A stretch of DNA of 64,000 bases. It comes from Bacteroidia bacterium. GTDB lineage: Bacteria; Bacteroidota; Bacteroidia; Cytophagales; JAAEPT01. Each line of letters starts with the position of its first letter. The first letter of the stretch is position 1. A model generated the notes under the pieces. The model had not been told where the DNA came from, ran no database searches, and saw only the letters and a program-made list of their open reading frames with translations. The DNA lies in NCBI GenBank assembly GCA_030431525.1, contig JAUIJC010000021.1, positions 29,563 through 93,562 of the forward strand. Reading direction: 5' to 3'. A program made the position numbers and the translations under genes. Positions 16,409-25,323 of the stretch are shown here, in pieces.

Positions 16409-17119
16409 CTAATCCTTATGGCAACTCACCTCCACGCTCTTTCCAGTCTGTTCAAATTCAGGACTCAGGTAAGGAATGCCCAATCCCAAACCACGGACGA
16501 TGAAAAGTCCGCCAAGGAAGATTCCCAAAGCCATGGTTGTTTTGGCTGAGGAAAGGAAGGAGAAGCGATTTTTCAACAATTGCCCAGAAAGAGCAATACC
16601 CAACATCATAGGGAGAGTTCCCGCTCCAAACACTGCCATGTAAAGCGCGGAATGCGCAATGCTTTCCTGTCCCAAGGAAGCCACCAAAGCAAAATAAGTT
16701 AGTCCGCAAGGCAACAGTCCATTGAGCAAACCAAAGGTGAACTGACTTCTAATGGATTGGTGGGTGAGGTATTTCCCCAAACCGCTTTTTACTTTTTGGA
16801 CGCCTTTGGCCAGAATTGGGGTGTTGAACATGCGGTTTTTTCCCGCTGTGGATAAGCTCACCAAAATGATAAGCGCTCCAGACAAAATGGAAACCAGTTG
16901 TTGTGCGCCTGTCAACCGCAATCCCTCACCAATAAAGCCGAACAGCATTCCCAAAAGGGCATAAGTCAAAATTCGACCTGCGTTATAGGAAAATCGGCCC
17001 AGCAAGAATCTGCTTTTGGAAGGAGAGGACGACATAGCCAAGACCAACGGTCCACACATTCCCGCACAGTGCAAACTGCCGGCAAAGCCCAAAACCATTG
17101 CTGTCCAAAGCATGTTCAT
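16409..17119 (-). CDS. TauE/SafE-like membrane protein of the cbb3 cluster
   Basis: The 236-residue membrane protein has six or more helices. GFAGSLHCAGMCGPL at residues about 11-25 and LLNGLLPCGLTYFAL near 135 are the paired Cys motifs of the UreH/DsbD-like branch of TauE/SafE proteins. It is the last gene of the cco operon, and its ATG overlaps the TGA stop of ccoH by 1 nt. Homologues in fix/cco clusters are implicated in copper delivery or oxidase assembly, which fits the conserved Cys pairs. A role in sulfite export is not supported by context. Confidence 0.8.
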   Translation of the reverse strand: MNMLWTAMVLGFAGSLHCAGMCGPLVLAMSSSPSKSRFLLGRFSYNAGRILTYALLGMLFGFIGEGLRLTGAQQLVSILSGALIILVSLSTAGKNRMFNTPILAKGVQKVKSGLGKYLTHQSIRSQFTFGLLNGLLPCGLTYFALVASLGQESIAHSALYMAVFGAGTLPMMLGIALSGQLLKNRFSFLSSAKTTMALGIFLGGLFIVRGLGLGIPYLSPEFEQTGKSVEVSCHKD

Positions 17120-17553
17120 CAGCCTATCAAAACGCTTTTGGTGAAATAGTATTCCTTGCCATTAACCGAGTAGCGAACTTGCACCTCCCAATGGCCTGAT
17201 GGAATTTTTGCGGTAGACAACGCCACCTCACGTTCTCGGCTTTTCAATGGAATGCTCAAGTCCAAATCACTGTCTGAAGGACGGTAAAAGATAACCTGCC
17301 CGTCCACAGGTGCGCCATGATTTGGGAGCGTGATTTTGAGTTGGTTTGCCTCGGCAACATAGTTCATTACAAACTCCGTGTCCAAGGCCTTTGATCGGCG
17401 TTCGGTATCGATTTGTCGCTGGTAATCGATTTCCCGAGCATAGTAATCTTCGCTGACCAGATTGACCTTGTGCTGGGTGCTTCTATAGACGAATTGCCCA
17501 ATAAATCCAGCAAACAGGACAAATACGCCGATGATGATATGAGGGATTTTCAT
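17119..17553 (-). CDS. ccoH: CcoH/FixH oxidase assembly protein
   Basis: The 144-residue protein starts at the ATG at 17553. One N-terminal membrane helix (IPHIIIGVFVLFAGFIGQFVY) precedes a periplasmic beta domain, as in FixH. It contains the family's LVSEDYYAREIDYQRQID segment. It supports maturation of cbb3 oxidase. Its stop overlaps the start of the TauE-like gene. A truncated repeat spacer (17574-17620) lies just before it. Confidence 0.9.
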   Translation of the reverse strand: MKIPHIIIGVFVLFAGFIGQFVYRSTQHKVNLVSEDYYAREIDYQRQIDTERRSKALDTEFVMNYVAEANQLKITLPNHGAPVDGQVIFYRPSDSDLDLSIPLKSREREVALSTAKIPSGHWEVQVRYSVNGKEYYFTKSVLIG

Positions 17554-17573
17554 GCTTTTTGGTTTTAGTCCGG

Positions 17574-17620
17574 TTTTGGACACAGGTATCAAGTATCAGG
17601 ACACAAGACTTGCTACAAGA
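17574..17620. repeat. Degenerate spacer repeat (TATCAAGTA family), truncated
   Basis: ggtatcaagtatcaggacac and the following bases match the loop side of the hairpin at 30845-30921. It is located between ccoG and ccoH. Confidence 0.6.
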
Positions 17621-17626
17621 GTCCCC

Positions 17627-19027
17627 TTATTTCCGTGATTGCGGTCCAAGAAACTTCACTTTTTCCGTGCTGATTCGTTCGCCACTGGCTGAATTGTACA
17701 CCCCAATATTTAGCTGGGTAATCATCCCTGAGAGGGATTCTCGCGGAATGATAATGATGACCGTTCGGCTGACTTTTCCTTGTCTTGGTACAGTTAGATC
17801 ACCTCCCACAATTTCAATGGTGCCTTTTTCCACATTCTCAAGCTTCAATTCGGCGGGAATTTCTTCCACTGTTTTGTTGATAAGCGTGATGGTGTAGTGG
17901 TTGCGGATGCCAGCCTCTGTTTTTCTATAGAGATTGCCTCGCGCTTGGAGCATGGTGGTTTCAATGTCCGAGCGAGTGGCAATGAGGCTGGAGAGTAGGG
18001 CCACCAAACCAAAGAGAACCACCGTGTAGCTGATTACCCTTGGCGTCCATTTGAAAGGTTCGCGCTTGGCGATGCCGTCCTCGGAGGCGTAACGGATAAG
18101 TCCACGGTCAAATCCCACCCGATCCATGATGGAGTCGCAGGCATCCATGCAAGCCGTACAGTTAATGCACTCCAGCTGGGTGCCGTTGCGGATGTCAATT
18201 CCCGTTGGGCAGACCTGAACGCATTGGTGGCAGTCGATGCAATCACCTTCCGTGCGAACCTCCTTCTTGCGGAATTTGCCACGGATTTCCCCACGGATGT
18301 AATCGTAGGCCACCACCAAACTGTTTTTGTCAAGCATGGCGCCCTGCAAACGGCCGTAGGGGCAAGCAATGATGCAAACCTGTTCGCGGAACCAAGTAAA
18401 AATCCAGTAGAATACGCCTGAAAAAACCAAGATGGCCACTAAGCCAACGATGTGCTTTTCTGGTGGATCGGTGATGATGGTATAAAGCTCATCTACCCCG
18501 ATGATGTAGGCCAAGAAGATGTTGGAAATGCCGAAGGCAAGGGCAAAGAAAATAAAGTGTTTCAGCCCTTTTTTGAACAGCTTCTCGCTGTTCCAAGGCA
18601 TCTTGTCCAATGCTTTTTGTTTGTTGAAATCTCCCTCAATCAGGTATTCGATTTTCCGGAAGACCATTTCCATAAAAATGGTCTGCGGACATACCCATCC
18701 ACAGAAAATCCTTCCATAAACCACAGTGAACAGGATTATGCCTACAATTCCTGTCACAAAAGCCAAGGCTAATAAATAGAAGTCCTGTGGCCAAAAGGTT
18801 GCCCCGAAGATGATAAAACGACGCTCCAAGATGTTGAACAGCAAAAGGGGCTGTCCATTCATTTTAATGAAGGGCGTTCCCACCAAAAAGGCAAGCAAGA
18901 TAATGGCGACTATGGTGCGCCAGTTATGGTACCGTCCCTTTGGTTTGCGAGGATAGACCCATACCCGTTTCCCCTCGCTGTCAACCGTGGAAATGGATTT
19001 CCGGAAATCTTCTGGGGTTTGGCTCAT
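17627..19027 (-). CDS. ccoG: CcoG/FixG/RdxA oxidase accessory ferredoxin
   Basis: The 466-residue membrane protein has five predicted helices. Two [4Fe-4S] motifs are present, CIDCHQCVQVCPTGID and CINCTACMDACD (about residues 260-300), followed by a C-terminal Ig-like periplasmic domain (FixG_C). CcoG is a membrane cupric reductase supplying Cu(I) for cbb3 assembly. It lies between ccoP (203 nt upstream) and ccoH in the same orientation. An N-terminal GRIFCGWVCPQT motif of the NapH type is also present. Confidence 0.95.
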   Translation of the reverse strand: MSQTPEDFRKSISTVDSEGKRVWVYPRKPKGRYHNWRTIVAIILLAFLVGTPFIKMNGQPLLLFNILERRFIIFGATFWPQDFYLLALAFVTGIVGIILFTVVYGRIFCGWVCPQTIFMEMVFRKIEYLIEGDFNKQKALDKMPWNSEKLFKKGLKHFIFFALAFGISNIFLAYIIGVDELYTIITDPPEKHIVGLVAILVFSGVFYWIFTWFREQVCIIACPYGRLQGAMLDKNSLVVAYDYIRGEIRGKFRKKEVRTEGDCIDCHQCVQVCPTGIDIRNGTQLECINCTACMDACDSIMDRVGFDRGLIRYASEDGIAKREPFKWTPRVISYTVVLFGLVALLSSLIATRSDIETTMLQARGNLYRKTEAGIRNHYTITLINKTVEEIPAELKLENVEKGTIEIVGGDLTVPRQGKVSRTVIIIIPRESLSGMITQLNIGVYNSASGERISTEKVKFLGPQSRK

Positions 19028-19106
19028 TGGGGCGTTTTTTTTAAGAGGTAAAGGAGAGTCCCATTAGCTGTTTACAATGCATATATTTTGGGCTTTCGAA
19101 AACGTC

Positions 19107-19124
19107 GTCCGCCAGCTGGCGGAC
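19107..19124. repeat. Perfect 18-bp palindrome in the ccoP-ccoG spacer
   Basis: gtccgccagctggcggac is self-complementary throughout. It could form a hairpin in the cco transcript or be a protein site. Confidence 0.6.
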
Positions 19125-19229
19125 AACGCTACGGAAATAGCATATGCCAAGTATGGACTGTCCAAAGCGGTAGGTTTTATATCTACCGACTGGAAGGATA
19201 ACAGGACCCTCCCTTACCTCTCATTTTCT

Positions 19230-20066
19230 CTATTTCTCAGCAGGCTCGTATTTCTCGCCTTGAGGAGGCAAAGCGTTCGGAGGATTGGTGCCTTGGAGGC
19301 TCAACACGAAGCTGGCCAAGTGGTAGATTTCCTCGTTGCTATACTTGTCCTTCCAAGCAGGCATCCCTTTTTCCTCGATACCGTATTTCAGGGTTTGGTA
19401 GATGTCGTTGACACCACCGCCGTGCAACCAGTATTCATCGGTCAGGTTCGGGCCAGCGCTACCGCCACCTGTTTTGGTATGGCAAGTAGCACAAGTGCTT
19501 TCGAAGTTTGTGCGGGCCACGGCAAGAATGGATTCGTCCGTTTCAGGAGCTTCATATTCTTGGTCCACACCAGCGTATTTTGCCTCTGCCCATTCCAACT
19601 CGGCCTGATATTCTTCGGCTTGGAGCTTTCCAGTATCGAGCACGTGGTAGTTGATAAGGTAAAGGACACCGAAAACGATGGTCACCACGAACAACCATTT
19701 CCACCATGGCGGAAGGTCGTTGTCATATTCATGGATGCCGTCAAAGTCATGGCCTTCCACCACCACATCGGCATACTTACCTGTGAAGAGGGTAGCGTCA
19801 CCTTCGAACAAGCCGAAGACGTTCATCAGACCAGAGACTTCCTTGCCCTGATCGATGGTTTTTTGACGGACGATTTTTCCCATGTCCACCACAATGCCGA
19901 GCAAAAGGAAGACGGCAAGGAAGCAGAAGAAAAGGAGCAATCCGATGGCAATGAGCCATTGCAAAGGCATTCCGCCGACAGTTCCCGACTGTTCGCCTTG
20001 GGCTAAAGCGGGGCTCATGCCCATCAGGGAAAAAAGAAGGGATAAGAGTAAAGATTTATTTTTCAT
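19230..20066 (-). CDS. ccoP: cbb3 oxidase subunit III CcoP (monohaem)
   Basis: The 278-residue protein has an N-terminal hydrophobic segment (1-23), a membrane helix (about 33-60), a second helix (about 120-142) and one cytochrome c domain with CATCH at 192-196. The distal Met is in EKGMPAWKD. Proteobacterial CcoP usually carries two c-type haems; only one is encoded here. It carries electrons to the CcoNO core. Its start overlaps the end of ccoQ by 11 nt. Confidence 0.92.
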   Translation of the reverse strand: MKNKSLLLSLLFSLMGMSPALAQGEQSGTVGGMPLQWLIAIGLLLFFCFLAVFLLLGIVVDMGKIVRQKTIDQGKEVSGLMNVFGLFEGDATLFTGKYADVVVEGHDFDGIHEYDNDLPPWWKWLFVVTIVFGVLYLINYHVLDTGKLQAEEYQAELEWAEAKYAGVDQEYEAPETDESILAVARTNFESTCATCHTKTGGGSAGPNLTDEYWLHGGGVNDIYQTLKYGIEEKGMPAWKDKYSNEEIYHLASFVLSLQGTNPPNALPPQGEKYEPAEK

Positions 20067-20244
20067 GGCTACTGTCGCTTGGTTTGTGGGATTCCAAAGG
20101 CAGTTCTTTCATCTCGCGCATAAAGTCCGTGCGGGCAGTCAGGGCGTAAACCCATGCGCCGACGAGCACGATGCCGAAGAGAATCAAGGCGATTACCTGA
20201 AAGATTTCAGCGCCCTCAATCGAGCGTAAGACGTCTTTGTACAT
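20056..20244 (-). CDS. ccoQ: CcoQ-like small subunit
   Basis: A 62-residue protein has one membrane helix (EIFQVIALILFGIVLVGAWVYALT) and a charged tail ending in HEK. Size, position between ccoNO and ccoP, and overlap with ccoP fit CcoQ, which stabilises the oxidase. A repeat-derived hairpin ends a few bases upstream of its ATG. Confidence 0.82.
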   Translation of the reverse strand: MYKDVLRSIEGAEIFQVIALILFGIVLVGAWVYALTARTDFMREMKELPLESHKPSDSSHEK

Positions 20245-20247
20245 AGA

Positions 20248-20310
20248 AAGGGTGTATCAAGTACCATGTATCAAGTACAAAGACTCATTGTACTTGATAC
20301 ACGATACGTT
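20248..20310. repeat. Intra-operon hairpin spacer (TATCAAGTA family)
   Basis: tgtatcaagtac units pair with gtacttgatacac across a short loop. It lies between ccoNO and ccoQ and ends 3-4 nt before the ccoQ start. Confidence 0.75.
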
Positions 20311-20313
20311 GTA

Positions 20314-22416
20314 CTACTTCTTGATATCGGTTCCGAGTCGTTGCAGGTAGGCAATTAAGGCGATGATTTCCGCATCTGCATCGGTTTCAATCTCGTTGTT
20401 CCTTAGGTCCTCAGCGATTTCATTGGCCTGACTTACGAGGTCTGCCATGGCCTCCTTTTCAAAACCTTCTGGATAGGGCACGCCAAGGGTACGCATGGCT
20501 GAGATTTTATCCTCCAAAGTGGAGTTGTCAATCTTGTTTTCAAGCAACCATGGGTATGGAGGCATGATGGAACCTTCGGAAACGTTGGTCGGATCGAGCA
20601 TATGGAGGTAATGCCACTTGTTCGGGTTTTTGCCACCCTCACGGTGGAGGTCTGGACCAGTTCGTTTCGATCCCCAAAGGAATGGGTGGTCATAGACGAA
20701 CTCACCAGCTTTGGAATACTCTCCGTAGCGCATGGTTTCTGAACGGAACGGTCTAATCATTTGTGAGTGGCAGACGTTACAGCCCTCGCGGATGTAGATG
20801 TCTCTTCCTTGAAGTTCCAATGGACGGTAAGGTTTCACGCTGGAAATCGTTGGTACATTGGATTTCACCAAGAAGGCCGGAATGAACTCAAAGGCCGTAG
20901 CGATAACGACCAACACAGCGGCGAAGACGGTCATCTGAATAGGGCGTTTCTCAATCCAGCTGTGCCAGTGTCTTCCTTTGGTATGTGGGTCTGCAGGTTG
21001 CAAGGCAGGAGCCTGAGCCTCCTCGTTGGCCACCAAGCTACCAGACTGGATAGTCTTGATTTGGTTGTAAATCATCAAGATGACACCAGAGAGGTACAAG
21101 ACACCACCAATTCCGCGCATGGCGTAAAGAGGAATCAACTCAACGACAGTCTCCAAGAAGGTTTTGTATTGGAGCTGGCCAGTGGCAGTGAATTCTTTCC
21201 ACATCAAACCTTGGGTGAAGCCCGCCCAGTACATTGGAATGGCATAAACCAAGATGCCCAGCGTGCCCAACCAGAAGTGGATGTTGGCCAATTTCTTCGA
21301 GTGAAGCTTCGTATTGAACAGCTTTGGGATCAGCCAGTAGAGCATACCGAAGGTCATGAAGCCGTTCCAGCCCAAGCCTCCCACGTGTACGTGAGCGATA
21401 ATCCAGTCCGTGAAGTGGGCGATGCCGTTCACTTCTTTCAAGGAAAGCATTGGACCCTCAAAAGTGGCCATACCATAGGCCGTCAAAGCCACCACCATGA
21501 ATTTTAAGGTAGGTTCCTCGCGGACCTTGTCCCATGCTCCACGAAGCGTCAACAGCCCGTTGATCATACCACCCCATGATGGCGCGATCAGCATGATGGA
21601 GAATACCACACCCAGCGACTGTGCCCAGTCAGGCAATGAGGTGTAAAGCAAATGGTGGGGACCCGCCCAGATATAGATGAAAATCAGTGACCAGAAGTGG
21701 ATGATGGAAAGGCGATAAGAGTATACCGGACGCTCCACTATCTTCGGAACGAAGTAGTACATCAAGCCTAAATATGGCGTGGTCAAGAAGAAGGCTACCG
21801 CGTTGTGGCCATACCACCATTGCACCAAGGCATCCTGAACACCAGCGTACCATGAGTAACTTTTCATCATGGAAACGGGCAACTCGAAGGAGTTAACAAC
21901 GTGGAGGATGGCAACCGTGATGAAGGTGGCCAAATAGAACCAAATGGCTACGTAGAGGTGACGCTCACGGCGTTTGATGATGGTACCAATCATGTTGATA
22001 CCGAAAATCACCCAGACCACCGTGATGGCGATGTCAATCGGCCATTCCAGCTCGGCATATTCCTTACTGGTAGTGTACCCCATCAAGAGGGAAACAGCGG
22101 CGGAAACGATGATGCCCTGCCATAGCCAGAAGTGCAGGTTACTGAGCAGGTCGCTGAACATCCGCGCCTTACAAAGCCGTTGGAGCGAATAGTAAACAGC
22201 GGTGAAAATGCCGTTGCCCACAAAGGCGAAAATCACGGCATTGGTGTGGAGCGGACGTGTCCGGCCAAAGGTGCCGTACTCGGTCAGGTTCATGGCGGGG
22301 TCCACCAATTGGAAGGCAACCAGAATGCCCACCAGCATGCCGACAACTCCCCATAGCATGGTCGCGAGGGCGAAGTTTCTGACAATGCGGTTGTCGTAGT
22401 GGAAAGTTTCTACCAT
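20314..22416 (-). CDS. ccoNO: Fused cbb3 oxidase subunits I and II (CcoNO)
   Basis: The 700-residue protein joins CcoN and CcoO. The first 480 residues are the 12-helix haem-copper core with WWYGHNAVAFFLTTP (Cu-B His), HHLLYTSLPDWAQ and HVHVGGLGWNG. A membrane anchor and a cytochrome c domain (CNVCH near 550, Met in GSIMPPYPW) form the CcoO part. The enzyme reduces oxygen to water with high affinity and pumps protons. Fusion of N and O is a known Bacteroidota arrangement. The gene follows ccoS by 28 nt. Confidence 0.96.
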   Translation of the reverse strand: MVETFHYDNRIVRNFALATMLWGVVGMLVGILVAFQLVDPAMNLTEYGTFGRTRPLHTNAVIFAFVGNGIFTAVYYSLQRLCKARMFSDLLSNLHFWLWQGIIVSAAVSLLMGYTTSKEYAELEWPIDIAITVVWVIFGINMIGTIIKRRERHLYVAIWFYLATFITVAILHVVNSFELPVSMMKSYSWYAGVQDALVQWWYGHNAVAFFLTTPYLGLMYYFVPKIVERPVYSYRLSIIHFWSLIFIYIWAGPHHLLYTSLPDWAQSLGVVFSIMLIAPSWGGMINGLLTLRGAWDKVREEPTLKFMVVALTAYGMATFEGPMLSLKEVNGIAHFTDWIIAHVHVGGLGWNGFMTFGMLYWLIPKLFNTKLHSKKLANIHFWLGTLGILVYAIPMYWAGFTQGLMWKEFTATGQLQYKTFLETVVELIPLYAMRGIGGVLYLSGVILMIYNQIKTIQSGSLVANEEAQAPALQPADPHTKGRHWHSWIEKRPIQMTVFAAVLVVIATAFEFIPAFLVKSNVPTISSVKPYRPLELQGRDIYIREGCNVCHSQMIRPFRSETMRYGEYSKAGEFVYDHPFLWGSKRTGPDLHREGGKNPNKWHYLHMLDPTNVSEGSIMPPYPWLLENKIDNSTLEDKISAMRTLGVPYPEGFEKEAMADLVSQANEIAEDLRNNEIETDADAEIIALIAYLQRLGTDIKK

Positions 22417-22444
22417 AGGTCAGATAGCGGTTAAAACAAAGAGC

Positions 22445-22624
22445 TTAGGGTTGGTTATTGAGCTTAGTGTCCTTAGGTTTTGGTGGCTCGTCATCGAGGA
22501 GAATTCGCACCGAAGGGGTGTAATCGTCATCGTATTGACCAGAGCGCACCGACCAGATAAAGGCGCCCAGAAAAATCAGGGCGACCATCAGGCTGATACC
22601 GATAAGCAGTAGGATGATGCTCAT
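22445..22624 (-). CDS. ccoS: CcoS oxidase maturation protein (59 aa)
   Basis: Translation from ATG 22624 to TAA 22445 gives MSIILLLIGISLMVALIFLG followed by AFIWSVRSGQYDDDYTPSVRI and a polar tail. One membrane helix followed by F-x-W-x-V-R-S-G-Q-Y/F-D-D is the CcoS signature. CcoS is needed for cofactor insertion into cbb3 oxidase. It lies between ccoI and ccoNO, as is common in these operons, and is easily missed because it is so short. Confidence 0.92.
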   Translation of the reverse strand: MSIILLLIGISLMVALIFLGAFIWSVRSGQYDDDYTPSVRILLDDEPPKPKDTKLNNQP

Positions 22625-22719
22625 GCGTAGGACTGTTTGCTTGTGGGCAAAATTATGTTGGGCATATAAGGGGACTTATGAGAAGCCTCAGTTCTGGAGG
22701 TGATAAAACTCAGTTTTTC

Positions 22720-25143
22720 TTACCTACGAGCATTACCCTTTTCAGTTGTGCTCGGTAGCCATTGATTCCCAAGGAGATTCGTGGAGAGCATGGCGAACAA
22801 AGCCACGGAAATGGAGCTCAAAGGCATCAAAATCGCGGACACCACTGGGGATAAATCACCCCGAACGGCGAAGAAAAGGCCGACCAAGTTGTACAGGAAT
22901 GACAATCCGAAGCTGACATAAACCAGTTTTACACCCAGATGGGAGAATTTCAGGAAGTGCTCCAGTTTTGGCAGTTGGCTGGCCTCCAAGATGGCGTCCG
23001 AGGCAGGGGTGAAGTGGGCGACATTGTCCGATACGGCCACGCCAACATTACTTTCCTTTAATGCGCCGGCATCGTTCAGTCCGTCACCCAGCATCATCGT
23101 GGCTTCGCCGGAGGCCTTCTTTTCCCTGATTTTTTGAAGCTTGTCGTGCGGACTTTGACTGAAATGCAGGTCGGCTTGTTGCCCCATCAGGGCTTCCAGA
23201 CGTGGCTTTTCGGCATCGCCGTCACCAGATAAAAGGGAAAGGGTATAGGAATGCCCGAGCTGTTCCAAGGCTTCAGAAATGCCTTGGCGGTAGTGGTTGC
23301 TCACCGTAAAATGCCCACGGTAAATACCGTTGATGGCTAAGTGCACCGTGGTTTCATTCGTGTGACTTTTTAGGCCTTTATCCACAAAAGAGGCCTTTCC
23401 GATTCTCAGGTTTTGGCCATCGACCAAGCCTTCAATACCCTTGCCTGTCAGCTCTTGGAAGTTATCCACAGGAATGATTTTCCCGTCCACGGAAAGCTGT
23501 TCGCTCACCAATCGGCTCAGAGGGTGCCCCGACTGCTCCAACAGGGATTTTACCAGCAGTTTTTCTTCTTCGGAAAGGGCTTCACCTTCAAAGTGAACAC
23601 TGGCTTTTTGGGCATTGGTCAGGGTGCCCGTTTTGTCAAAAACGATGGAGGAGATACGGCTCAGCTGTTCGATGACGCCGATGTCTTTCAAGTAGAACTT
23701 ATGCTTGCCGAAAATCCGCAGAATGTTCCCCATGGTGAAGGGAATGGCCAAGGCCAAGGCGCATGGGCAGGCAATAATCAGCACCGAGGTGAAGGCGTGG
23801 AGACCCACCTCAGTTTTTCCCTGATACGTCCAATAACCAAAGGCGCTGATGGCGATGGCGATGACCACCAAGGTGAACCATTTGCTCACGGCGTTGCTGA
23901 TGCGGTCCAAGCCATTTTCCCGTTCCTTGTCAAAGGCTTGGTCGTTCCAAAGGCTGGTCAGGTAGCTCTGCGAAGGCGGTTTTTGGATTTCAATCTCGAT
24001 GGCGCCACCGTGCTGACGGCCACCGGCATACAGCAATTCCCCCAGTTCCTTGTGGACAGGGTCCGATTCTCCCGTCACAAAACTGTAGTCGATATCCGCC
24101 TGACCTTTAATAAGGAGTGCATCGGCGGGAATCAGCTCGCTGTTGCGCACCAACACGCGTTGGCCGACCTCCAGTTTGGCCAAGGGAATGCTCTGTGCCT
24201 TGCCGTTGGAAACGGTGGTGACCGAAAGCGGGAAATACGCCTTGTAATCACGTTCGAAAGAAAGGCGGTGGAAAGTCTTTCGCTGGAAGATTTTTCCCAA
24301 AAGGAGAAAGAATATCAGTCCGGCCAAGGAGTCGAGATAGCCGGCGCCCGTGCCTGTTAGAATCTCGTAAGTACTGACGGTAAACAGGCAAATAATGCCC
24401 AAGGAGATGGGCACGTCGATGTTGATGCCTCGGTTTTTTAGGGCGATAAAGGCCGACCGCAGGTAATCGATGCCCCCATAAAACAGGATGGGCAGGGAAA
24501 GCGCCAAGCTGAGGTAGCCAAAGGTGCCCGACAGTGTGCCCTCGATGGAAAAGCCCTTGGACACATATTCGGGGAAGCTCAGCAACATGATGTTGCCAAA
24601 GCAGAAGAAGGTCAGGCCCAATCGGAACCATTCCTTTTTCTCGATGCCGTGTTCGCGTGGCTTTTCGTCGCCGTCCGACAGACTGATGCTCGGTTCATAG
24701 CCCAAGGAGGCCAGCAGGCGGATTACCTCGGAGAGTTTCCGTTCGTTGGGATTATAGGAAATGGTCAGCTCCTTTTTCAAAAAGTTGACCCGCGAGGAGC
24801 TGATGTGCTCGTCCAATCGGTCGAGCTTTTCCAAGAGCCAGATGCAGGAGTGGCAGTGGATTTGGGGAATTTTCAGCGTCAGGCGCGCCGTGTTGCCCTC
24901 GCAGAAGTCCAACAGCTTTTGGCTGACGGTCTCATCGTCCAAATAGTCGAAGGCCGAACCCTCCTTGGCGTCCTTTAAGGAAAGGCGCGGATTCTCCTTC
25001 AACGAATAAAAACCGTCAAGCTCATTTTCCTTCAAAAGGCTGTACACCAATTGACAGCCGTTGCAACAGAAGTCCTTGGCCTCATACACCACGGCCTCCG
25101 AACCGCACTCGTCTCCGCAGTGGTAGCAGTTGCTCTTTCCCAT
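22720..25143 (-). CDS. ccoI: CcoI/FixI copper-transporting P1B ATPase
   Basis: The 807-residue protein starts at ATG 25143, next to the Cys-rich N-terminus (CYHCGDECG ... CCNGCQLVY). A heavy-metal domain with CHSCIW, eight membrane helices including CPCALALA, the phosphorylation motif DKTGTLT and GDGLNDAGAL follow. It exports copper for cbb3 oxidase assembly and heads the operon. An earlier in-frame start would add 14 unremarkable residues. An FNR-like palindrome lies 36 nt upstream. Confidence 0.94.
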   Translation of the reverse strand: MGKSNCYHCGDECGSEAVVYEAKDFCCNGCQLVYSLLKENELDGFYSLKENPRLSLKDAKEGSAFDYLDDETVSQKLLDFCEGNTARLTLKIPQIHCHSCIWLLEKLDRLDEHISSSRVNFLKKELTISYNPNERKLSEVIRLLASLGYEPSISLSDGDEKPREHGIEKKEWFRLGLTFFCFGNIMLLSFPEYVSKGFSIEGTLSGTFGYLSLALSLPILFYGGIDYLRSAFIALKNRGINIDVPISLGIICLFTVSTYEILTGTGAGYLDSLAGLIFFLLLGKIFQRKTFHRLSFERDYKAYFPLSVTTVSNGKAQSIPLAKLEVGQRVLVRNSELIPADALLIKGQADIDYSFVTGESDPVHKELGELLYAGGRQHGGAIEIEIQKPPSQSYLTSLWNDQAFDKERENGLDRISNAVSKWFTLVVIAIAISAFGYWTYQGKTEVGLHAFTSVLIIACPCALALAIPFTMGNILRIFGKHKFYLKDIGVIEQLSRISSIVFDKTGTLTNAQKASVHFEGEALSEEEKLLVKSLLEQSGHPLSRLVSEQLSVDGKIIPVDNFQELTGKGIEGLVDGQNLRIGKASFVDKGLKSHTNETTVHLAINGIYRGHFTVSNHYRQGISEALEQLGHSYTLSLLSGDGDAEKPRLEALMGQQADLHFSQSPHDKLQKIREKKASGEATMMLGDGLNDAGALKESNVGVAVSDNVAHFTPASDAILEASQLPKLEHFLKFSHLGVKLVYVSFGLSFLYNLVGLFFAVRGDLSPVVSAILMPLSSISVALFAMLSTNLLGNQWLPSTTEKGNARR

Positions 25144-25178
25144 ACTCTGCAAGTACGGGAGAAGCTTTAGCTGGGGTG

Positions 25179-25192
25179 CTGACAAAAGTCAG
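25179..25192 (-). promoter_or_regulatory. FNR-like inverted repeat upstream of the cco operon
   Basis: CTGACTTTTGTCAG (minus strand) is a perfect 5-bp inverted repeat with 4-nt spacing, the geometry of Crp/Fnr-family sites. It is near-identical to the site at 31846-31859. Confidence 0.55.
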
Positions 25193-25252
25193 GGTTGGGG
25201 CGGGGGTTTGTCATTGGGGGAGGTTGAAAAATGGTGATTGGGTTGGGTGGTT

Positions 25253-25319
25253 GGCAAGTCAGGAGAATTGAATGTAGTGGGCACGAGAGCGCTACGCTGA
25301 ACTCTCGTGCCAGAGAAGA
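25253..25319 (-). repeat. REP element A
   Basis: A degenerate caagtc/gaattg hairpin is followed by a perfect 10-bp stem (ggcacgagag / ctctcgtgcc), with GTAG nearby. It lies 4 nt beyond the stop codon of the propeller gene. Confidence 0.85.
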
Positions 25320-25323
25320 AGGA

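Noticed and set aside
16409..17119. Sulfite exporter reading of the TauE-like protein
   Set aside because: The cbb3 context and Cys motifs favour a copper/assembly role; no sulfur genes are near.
19077..20006. 309-residue open frame on the plus strand opposite ccoP
   Set aside because: It is the antisense shadow of a well-supported ccoP gene, with no recognisable domain.
23413..24360. 315-residue plus-strand frame opposite ccoI
   Set aside because: Antisense of a strong P-type ATPase gene; composition and lack of motifs argue against a gene.
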